In this document: one piece after another, positions 58,281-64,000 of the stretch
Layout of the letters: the number at the start of each line of letters is the position of its first letter
How positions within the stretch are numbered: the first letter of the stretch is position 1
Source: UBA7803 sp963822255
GTDB taxonomy: Bacteria > Pseudomonadota > Gammaproteobacteria > Pseudomonadales > Azotimanducaceae
NCBI GenBank assembly: GCA_963822255.1
Contig: CAWGGV010000007.1
Location: forward strand, 62,001-126,000
Length of the DNA: 64,000 nt
Direction of reading: 5' to 3'
Made by a program: the position numbers and the translations under genes
The notes under the pieces: generated by a model
What the model was told of the DNA's origin: nothing
Databases searched by the model: none
What the model saw: the letters and a program-made list of their open reading frames with translations, nothing else

Positions 58281-58324
58281 GTGCCGCGGCGGCGGGCTGG
58301 GGAGCGGCCGGATTGCCGCGGCAC
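58281..58324. terminator. Inverted repeat between convergent lipoprotein and L,D-transpeptidase genes
   Basis: GTGCCGCGGC (58281-58290) pairs with GCCGCGGCAC (58315-58324), a perfect 10-bp stem with a 24-base loop. There is no T tract, so it is a possible bidirectional terminator. Confidence 0.45.
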
Positions 58325-58366
58325 CGCCATCGGTGCTGCTCCACCGGCCGCCGAAGGGACGGCGGC

Positions 58367-59278
58367 TCAGAGCTTCTCCGGAACCCCAGTCGGAACAGCC
58401 AGCAGATCATCCACGCGCGCCCAGTCGACGACTGCGGCGCGTTTCTTTGTGGCCTTGTCGATCTCTTTGTGCAGCGCGACCGGGTCCGCTTTTCCGTACA
58501 CGGCCCGGTGCACTTCGACAAACAGGTGCCCGTTGCGCCAGCCCACCTTGTAGGGCTCGTTCACGATGTGCACCGGCGTCCCCTTCTTGGCGAGCTCCGC
58601 CAGTGTGGCGATGTGGTTGTCGTAGAGCCGGATGCAGCCGTGACTGACCATCTGACCGACGCCGAACGGCTGATTGGTGCCGTGAATGAAATAGCCGGGT
58701 ATGTCGAGCTGCAGGGCCATATGGCCGAGCGGGTTGTCCGGGCCCGGCGGCACCACCACCGGCAGCGGATCGCCCTCGGCCGCATGCTCCTTGCGCGAGG
58801 CGGCGGTCGGTGTCCAGCTCGGATTGCGGATGGCGGTGACGACGTGGGTGGTCACCAGCGGCGTGCGGAAATCGTCGCGGCCGAGGCCTACCGGATACGT
58901 GATCACCATATCGCTGTTCGGCGGGTAGTAGTAAAGCCGGTACTCGGGAATGTTGATCACCACGCCGTCGCGGGGCGCATCGGGCAGCACGTACTCCGTG
59001 GGCAGCATCACCTCGGTGCCTTCGCCCGGAATCCACGGATCAACCTCGGGATTGGCGTCGATCACCTCGCGATAGCCGAGGCCGTACTTCTGCGCCACGG
59101 AAGCCAGGGTGTCCTGGTAATGAACGCGGATGGTGGTCACTGCGCCCACCACCTGATTGCCGTCGTCCGGCAGAGAGTAAGCGGCCGCCCAAGTCGCCAT
59201 GGACGCCGCGCACGCCAGCAGTGCGGCGGCGTACACCGCCGCTCGTGCCGTGAGCCGCCGGTAAGTGGTCCTTTGCAT
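58367..59278 (-). CDS. L,D-transpeptidase (ErfK/YbiS/YcfS/YnhG type) with LysM-like domain
   Basis: 303 residues from ATG 59278 with a signal anchor (AVYAAALLACAASMATWAAA). A LysM-like segment (YQDTLASVAQKYGLGYREVI DANP region) precedes the YkuD catalytic domain. The active-site motif is GVGQMVSHGCIRLYDNH with His and Cys. Relatives in enterobacteria attach Lpp to peptidoglycan; in E. coli lpp likewise neighbours an L,D-transpeptidase gene. A periplasmic anchoring role is likely. Confidence 0.93.
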   Translation of the reverse strand: MQRTTYRRLTARAAVYAAALLACAASMATWAAAYSLPDDGNQVVGAVTTIRVHYQDTLASVAQKYGLGYREVIDANPEVDPWIPGEGTEVMLPTEYVLPDAPRDGVVINIPEYRLYYYPPNSDMVITYPVGLGRDDFRTPLVTTHVVTAIRNPSWTPTAASRKEHAAEGDPLPVVVPPGPDNPLGHMALQLDIPGYFIHGTNQPFGVGQMVSHGCIRLYDNHIATLAELAKKGTPVHIVNEPYKVGWRNGHLFVEVHRAVYGKADPVALHKEIDKATKKRAAVVDWARVDDLLAVPTGVPEKL

Positions 59279-59407
59279 GTCGATGGAGCCCTGTTCCGTT
59301 CCCTGCGCGCCGTAGCAGCCCGCGCTTTTTCGAGCAGTGCGCATCAGACCACGCCACGATTATGATTTCCAGATGACGCCGCCTGTTACCACCCCACGGA
59401 GCGCACC

Positions 59408-59776
59408 ATGAGCGGGATTCGCTTCCGCGCCGACGACTCCGACGAGTACTGGTTCGAGGAAGGCTGCTACATTCTCGAGTACCTGAACGATCCCGCCGAT
59501 CCGCAGGCTTCGATCGCGCGGGCCCGGGTGCCTCGCGGCGGCCGCACGCGGCCCCACCGGCTGATCGGCACCACCGAGCGCTACTTGATCCAGCACGGTC
59601 ACGGCCACGTCCAGATCGGTGACGGCGAAGCAATTCCGGTGGAACCCGGCGATGCGATTCTGATTCCGCCCGGCGAGGCTCAATCCATCAGCAACACCGG
59701 CGACGGCGACCTGGTGATTCTGGTCGTCTGCACGCCGCGGTTCGATCCCGCCAACTACCGCTCGTCGCAATCGTAG
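59408..59776 (+). CDS. Cupin-domain protein
   Basis: 122 residues. The cupin motifs are GGRTRPHRLIGTTERYLIQH then GHGHVQIGD, and VEPGDAILIPPGEAQSISNT GDGD region. Metal ligands are partly conserved (His and Glu in the first motif), with the second-motif His replaced by Gln. Small single-domain cupins have diverse roles and this one cannot be assigned. Confidence 0.88.
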   Translation: MSGIRFRADDSDEYWFEEGCYILEYLNDPADPQASIARARVPRGGRTRPHRLIGTTERYLIQHGHGHVQIGDGEAIPVEPGDAILIPPGEAQSISNTGDGDLVILVVCTPRFDPANYRSSQS

Positions 59777-59793
59777 GGCGGAAGAAAAAGCCG

Positions 59794-61188
59794 TCACACC
59801 GGCGGGTGCTCGTCGAAGCCGAGCGCGCGCTCGTAGGCCGCGCCGGCGCGAATCAAGGTCGGCTCGCCGAGCCGCCGGCCGACGATCTGGAACGCTTTGG
59901 GAAGCCGCTCGCCGGTGAGGCCTGCGCGCAGGGTGAGGGTGGGATGGCCCGAGTAGTCGAACGGTGCCGTGAAGGTGAGAAAGTCCGCCCGCTCGCCCTG
60001 GTCCGCCACCCGCGCCTCCATGACCTCGAGCGGCGGCGGAAGGGTCGGCATGCAGGGCGCGATGATCATGTGGACGTCCTCCAGCACGCCGTCGAGCGCG
60101 GCGCGGAACTGCCGGCGCACGTCCTCGAGCCCCTGATAATCCGCCTCCGTCGCTGAGCGCCCCATCTCGATCAGGCCCGCCAGCACCGGACCGTACTCGG
60201 CCTTGCGTTGCGGATAGTAGCCTCGGTGGGCACGCGCGCACTCGACTCCGCAGGTCACGCTCCAGCCTCTTACCAGCGCGCCGGTGAGCGGCGGCATCTT
60301 CACCTCGCGCACCGCCACGCCGAGCTCCTCGAACAACGCCAGCGCCTCGCGCACGGTGTCGGTGACGTCCTGGTCGACGCCGCGGCTGACGTAGTCCCAG
60401 TCGACGCCGACGGACATGTTGGCGAGGCGATCGGCCAGCATTGCCGGGTAATCGGGCACCGCGTCGGCGAGCGTGGTGGGATCGTTCGGGTCCCGACCGG
60501 CGAGCACCTTCAACATCAGGGCGGCGTCCTTCACCGTTCGGGTCATGGGGCCGATGTGGTCCAGAGACTCGGCCAGCGGAAATGCGCCGAATCGGCTTAC
60601 CCGGCCGTAGGTGGGCTTGATGCCCACCAGGCCGCAGCTCGCGGAGGGAAAGCGGATGCTGCCGCCGGTGTCGGAGCCGAGGGCGCCGTAAGCGAGCCCG
60701 GCGGCCACGGCAACGCCGGACCCCGACGACGACACGCCCGTCCAGCGCCGCGGATCCCACGGGTTCACCGGTGCTTCGATGTCCGGATGGTGGGCGCCGA
60801 ACGCGCCCTCGGTAAGCTGAGTCTTGCCGACGATCACCGCACCCGCCGCCTTCAGCCGCGTCACCACCGTGGCGTCCTGGCTCGGGATGAAGTCCTTCAT
60901 GACCGTGGTGCCGGAGGCGGTGGGAATGCCCCGGGTGTAGAGCAGGTCCTTCACCGCCACGGGCACCCCGTGCAGCGACAACAGCGGCTTGCCCCGCGCG
61001 CGCTCCTGGTCCAGGCGCTCGGCGGTGGCCAGCGCCTCATCCTCCAGGACCCGCGCGTAGCTGTGCAGCGTGGGCTCGAGCGCGCGAATGCGCTCGAGGC
61101 AAGCCTGGGTGACCTGGGTGGAGGTGAGCTCGCCGCTCTTGATGCGACGAGCCACCTCGTCGAGCGACTGATAGTGCAACGCGGTCAT
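59794..61188 (-). CDS. Amidase-signature enzyme
   Basis: 464 residues from ATG 61188. The triad: Lys in VPVAVKDLLYTRG, cis-Ser in GVSSSGSGVAVAAGL and Ser in GSDTGGSIRFPSASCGLVG. The length and C-terminal FTAPFDYSGHPTLTLRAGLT are normal. The start overlaps the FAD-dehydrogenase stop (ATGA), so the two are co-translated and may act in the same degradative pathway. Confidence 0.92.
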   Translation of the reverse strand: MTALHYQSLDEVARRIKSGELTSTQVTQACLERIRALEPTLHSYARVLEDEALATAERLDQERARGKPLLSLHGVPVAVKDLLYTRGIPTASGTTVMKDFIPSQDATVVTRLKAAGAVIVGKTQLTEGAFGAHHPDIEAPVNPWDPRRWTGVSSSGSGVAVAAGLAYGALGSDTGGSIRFPSASCGLVGIKPTYGRVSRFGAFPLAESLDHIGPMTRTVKDAALMLKVLAGRDPNDPTTLADAVPDYPAMLADRLANMSVGVDWDYVSRGVDQDVTDTVREALALFEELGVAVREVKMPPLTGALVRGWSVTCGVECARAHRGYYPQRKAEYGPVLAGLIEMGRSATEADYQGLEDVRRQFRAALDGVLEDVHMIIAPCMPTLPPPLEVMEARVADQGERADFLTFTAPFDYSGHPTLTLRAGLTGERLPKAFQIVGRRLGEPTLIRAGAAYERALGFDEHPPV

Positions 61189-62582
61189 GCCGCCTCCTGC
61201 CCGCGGGCGGGGTCGAGGTCGAATATCTTTCCGGGATTCAGCAGGCCCTTCGGATCGAGGGCCCGTTTCAGCGCGCGCATCAGCTCGATCTCGGCCGCGC
61301 TGCGCGATATGTCGAGGTAGGGCTTCTTCTCGAGGCCGACGCCGTGCTCGGCGGAGACGGAGCCGCCGATGCCGCGCAGCGGCTCGTACACGCACGCTTC
61401 CACCGTCTCGCGACTCTCCGCCGTGACCTGGGGCACCCCCACCACCAGGTGCAGGTTGCCGTCGCCCAGATGGCCGAACACGTAGCACCGGCACTGATCG
61501 AAGGCGGCATCGAGGGCCTGGCGGACGTCAGCCACGTAGCGTTCCATGTCAGAGATCTTCAGGCTGACGTCGAAGGCGATGGTCGGACCGTCGCGGAAGC
61601 ACTGAGCGACGTCGTCACGCATGGCCCAGAGCTGGCGGCGCTGACTCTCCGACTGCGCCATCACCGCGTCGACGATGAGCGACTGCTCGTAGGCCTCGGA
61701 CAGCGCCGCCTCCACGGTGGCGTCGTCAGCGCCCATCGCCTCCACAAGCACGTAGTAGGGGTGCTCGCGCGACACCGGCGGCTGGTTCTGGGCCGGCTCG
61801 GTCGTCACCAGGGTGTAGAAGTCGTTCCACATGACCTCGAAGGCGGACAGGGTGCCTCCGAGGGCGGCGTCGATGTGCTTGAGGAACGCGGGGAGCTTCG
61901 CGAACGCGTCCACGGCCACGAACAGGGTCGCCTGGTGCCGGGGCTGCTCGCGCAAGCGCAGCACGGCCCGCGTCACCACTCCGAGGGTGCCCTCCGTGCC
62001 GATGAAAAGCTGCTTCAGGTCGTAGCCGGCGTTGTTCTTGATCATCTCGTTCATGCTGGAGACGACCGTGCCGTCCGCCAGCACCGCCTCGAGGCCGAGC
62101 ACCATGTCCCGGGTCATGCCGTAGCGGATCACCCGATTGCCGCCGGCGTTGGTGGATATGTTGCCACCGATGGTGGCGCTGCCGCGGCCGCCGAGGTCCA
62201 GCGGGAACATGAGCCCTTGCTCCTCGGCGCGCTCCTGGATCTGCTGCAGCACCGCACCGCTCTGCACCACCATCGTGCGATTGGCAGCGTCGACCCGCTC
62301 GATAGCATTCATGCGCTCGAGAGAGATCACCACGTCCTCCGGACCCGTGAGGGCGCCCTCGACCAGGCCGGTGAGCCCGCCGTGGGCCACCACCGTCTGG
62401 TCGTGGGCGTGGCAGACCGCCAGCGCCCGGCTCACGTCCTCCGTGGTGCGCGGCCGCACCAGGGCTTTCGCCTGAATGGTGTCGCGCCGCCAGATGCCCG
62501 CCTGCCGCTCGCGCACGGCATCGCCGGTGAGCACGGCGTCTTCCCCCAGAGCGTCGATGAGGGCTCGTACCACGTCGCTCAT
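61185..62582 (-). CDS. FAD-linked oxidase/dehydrogenase (GlcD/D-2-hydroxyacid type)
   Basis: 465 residues. The FAD-binding PCMH domain has VVAHGGLTGLVEGAL, DLGGRGSATIGGNISTNAGG and LFIGTEGTLGVVTRAVLRLR. The C-terminal FAD-oxidase domain has YVFGHLGDGNLHLVVGVPQV, SVSAEHGVGLEKKPYL and the final LDPKGLLNPGKIF. This is the GlcD/D-2-hydroxyglutarate dehydrogenase group, which oxidises D-2-hydroxyacids. It is transcribed first, followed by the amidase. Confidence 0.93.
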   Translation of the reverse strand: MSDVVRALIDALGEDAVLTGDAVRERQAGIWRRDTIQAKALVRPRTTEDVSRALAVCHAHDQTVVAHGGLTGLVEGALTGPEDVVISLERMNAIERVDAANRTMVVQSGAVLQQIQERAEEQGLMFPLDLGGRGSATIGGNISTNAGGNRVIRYGMTRDMVLGLEAVLADGTVVSSMNEMIKNNAGYDLKQLFIGTEGTLGVVTRAVLRLREQPRHQATLFVAVDAFAKLPAFLKHIDAALGGTLSAFEVMWNDFYTLVTTEPAQNQPPVSREHPYYVLVEAMGADDATVEAALSEAYEQSLIVDAVMAQSESQRRQLWAMRDDVAQCFRDGPTIAFDVSLKISDMERYVADVRQALDAAFDQCRCYVFGHLGDGNLHLVVGVPQVTAESRETVEACVYEPLRGIGGSVSAEHGVGLEKKPYLDISRSAAEIELMRALKRALDPKGLLNPGKIFDLDPARGQEAA

Positions 62583-62676
62583 GTCAGTCTCTCCCGTTCC
62601 GTTCCCCGCTCACCATCGTGTCTCGACTCATGACCGCGAGCCTACGCCAGATGCCCGGGTAAAGTAATATCCCCCG

Positions 62677-63258
62677 ATGCGCCAGCGCTTCGACAAGACC
62701 TACTACGACCGCTTTTACCGCGACCCCCTCACCCGCGCGGTGACGCCGGCCGCCTCACGACGCCAGGCCGCGTTCGTGGCCGCCTATCTCAAGCACCTCG
62801 AGCTGCCGGTCGAGCGCATCCTCGACATCGGCTGCGGCGTCGGCACCACCCTGCGCGCCCTGGGCCGGCAGTTCCCGCGCGCCCGGCTCGACGGCGTCGA
62901 GGTGAGCGAGTACCTGTGCCGGCGCTACGGCTGGATCCAGGGATCGGTGGCGGATTTCCACGGCGAGGCGCCCTACGACCTGGTGATGTGCAACGATGTG
63001 CTGGCGTACCTGAACGACGAGCAGTGCAGCCGTGCCATCGCCAACCTGGCCCGGCTCAGCCGCGGCGCCCTCTGCGTCGGTATCCTCACCGCCGACGACT
63101 CCGATCTCTACGACCGCACCCGCACCGATCCGCGCCAGCACCTGCGTGCCGCAGCCTGGTACCGGCGCCGGCTCGGCCGGCACTTCGTCAACGTGGGAGG
63201 CGGCGTGCACCTGAAGAAGCCGCTGCAGGTGGTGGTGTGGTCGCTCGACCGGCTATGA
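62677..63258 (+). CDS. Class I SAM-dependent methyltransferase
   Basis: 193 residues. Motif I is RILDIGCGVGTTLRALGRQF near residue 50, followed by EVSEYLCRRYGWIQGSVADF and the post-motif YDLVMCNDVLAYLNDEQC. Target unknown. The N-terminus RQRFDKTYYDRFYRDPLTRA is typical of this group. It is divergent from the FAD dehydrogenase. Confidence 0.88.
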   Translation: MRQRFDKTYYDRFYRDPLTRAVTPAASRRQAAFVAAYLKHLELPVERILDIGCGVGTTLRALGRQFPRARLDGVEVSEYLCRRYGWIQGSVADFHGEAPYDLVMCNDVLAYLNDEQCSRAIANLARLSRGALCVGILTADDSDLYDRTRTDPRQHLRAAAWYRRRLGRHFVNVGGGVHLKKPLQVVVWSLDRL

Positions 63259-63279
63259 GCCGGAGTCGGCAGAGCCGCC

Positions 63280-64000
63280 TCAGTCGTGCCGGAACAAGAC
63301 CCGCACCGACGTGCGAATGGGGATCGGACGGCCGTGGTCCAGCTCGGGCTCGAACTGCCATTGGCTGACCGCGTCGGCGGCCGCCTGCGCGAAGTAGTCC
63401 GGCGGGTCGCCGAGCACCTTCAGGTCCTCGACGTCCCCGGTCTCGGTGACGGTCATCTCCAGATCCACCGAGCCTTCGGCGCCGGCGGGCGCGTCGCTCG
63501 GATATCGCGGCGCCGTCTGGCGCACGATCTGTAGCTCACTGATCGGCGTCAGACTGTCGAAGCGGCCGGCCCGGGCATCCTTCAGCCGCTGCCGGTACCG
63601 GGCGTCGGACCGCAGATCCTTCACCGCGGCAGGGTCCGCGCCGGCATCGGCGGCGGCGTCCAGCGCCGTCAGGGCGGCGTCCGGGTCACCGCCGGCGAGG
63701 GACGCCATGGCGCGGTTGAGCAGCGCCGCCGCCACCATATGGAGACCCTTGCGGGCGGCCGTCGACTCCGGCCGCTGGTCGAGCACCCGGGAATAGAGTG
63801 CGAGGGCATTCTGCTTCTCGGGCGTTACCAGCTGACCACGCCGCAGCGCCAGGTCCGCCGCATGAAGATCCCGGGTGACGGCCAGGTCGTCCGCTACTGC
63901 ACGCGCTCGGACCCCGATGGCTTGCAACCGGGCGATGAGCTGCGGCGACGGATGCGGCGTTGCCGGCTCGCTGGCGATCGGCCGTTGTGCCGGCTCGTTC
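63280..64000 (-). CDS. Energy-transducer TonB-type C-terminal domain protein, 5' end outside the window
   Basis: The frame is open through base 64000, so the N-terminus is missing. The last 90 residues, with ELQIVRQTAPRYPSDAPAGA, EGSVDLEMTVTETGDVEDLK and AVSQWQFEPELDHGRPIPIR then VLFRHD, form a TonB C-terminal domain. A TPR-like or coiled Ala/Leu-rich helical region precedes it. It converges with the methyltransferase gene. Confidence 0.85.
   Translation of the reverse strand, partial: NEPAQRPIASEPATPHPSPQLIARLQAIGVRARAVADDLAVTRDLHAADLALRRGQLVTPEKQNALALYSRVLDQRPESTAARKGLHMVAAALLNRAMASLAGGDPDAALTALDAAADAGADPAAVKDLRSDARYRQRLKDARAGRFDSLTPISELQIVRQTAPRYPSDAPAGAEGSVDLEMTVTETGDVEDLKVLGDPPDYFAQAAADAVSQWQFEPELDHGRPIPIRTSVRVLFRHD

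Overview
The window looks like chromosomal DNA of a high-GC gammaproteobacterium. Pointers are an HdfR-type LysR regulator, an OprI/Lpp-type murein lipoprotein next to an L,D-transpeptidase, REP-like palindromes of the GTGGGAGCG...CGCTCCCAC kind, a PlsC-like acyltransferase and a DUF2243/CtaG-like pair. By eye most of it is about 65-70% G+C. A segment at about 10.4-19.2 kb is clearly poorer in G+C, and 38.5-47.6 kb is intermediate and full of small accessory genes. Reading frames are broken by single-base shifts in at least ten genes, while neighbours of 2-4 kb are intact. It cannot be decided from the sequence alone whether these are assembly indels or real decay; broken genes are listed as pseudogenes with the approximate shift points.

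Layout. 1-6.1 kb: two large coupled proteins of unknown function, then remnants of an IS3 transposase and a Fic protein. 7.0-8.2 kb: a Xre/RES toxin-antitoxin operon whose antitoxin carries a histone-like Lys/Ala tail. 8.5-10.4 kb: a luciferase-like oxidoreductase and a frameshifted HisN-type phosphatase. 10.6-19.2 kb: a low-GC block with a membrane-anchored class III nucleotide cyclase, a PilZ-PilZ-acyltransferase related to FeeM/LuxI-type synthases, a PilZ-methyltransferase fusion, an RND/MMPL exporter and a CqsS-like sensor kinase. I propose it as a candidate undescribed small-molecule signalling system. 19.2-26.8 kb: serine hydrolase, MATE exporter, acyltransferase, an AAA-ATPase plus Toprim-like pair resembling defence modules, and HdfR.

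26.8-32.5 kb is a mevalonate-pathway operon: amidase, diphosphomevalonate decarboxylase, phosphomevalonate kinase, and a single polypeptide fusing class II HMG-CoA reductase to mevalonate kinase. 32.5-38.5 kb holds an exported M20 peptidase, a molybdopterin oxidoreductase, a STAS-like protein and a gamma-glutamyltransferase. 38.5-47.6 kb is an accessory zone: BrnT with an HTH partner, an insertion sequence with a truncated integrase on one side and a truncated sulfotransferase on the other, a lone PIN toxin, GFA proteins, and a BrnA antitoxin beside a decayed BrnT. 47.6-64 kb is housekeeping-like: OPT transporter, CtaG-like/DUF2243 pair, tricorn protease homologue with five frameshifts, alcohol dehydrogenase, lipoprotein and L,D-transpeptidase, cupin, amidase plus FAD dehydrogenase operon, methyltransferase and a TonB-C-terminal protein cut by the window edge. 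No tRNA, rRNA or CRISPR array was recognised.
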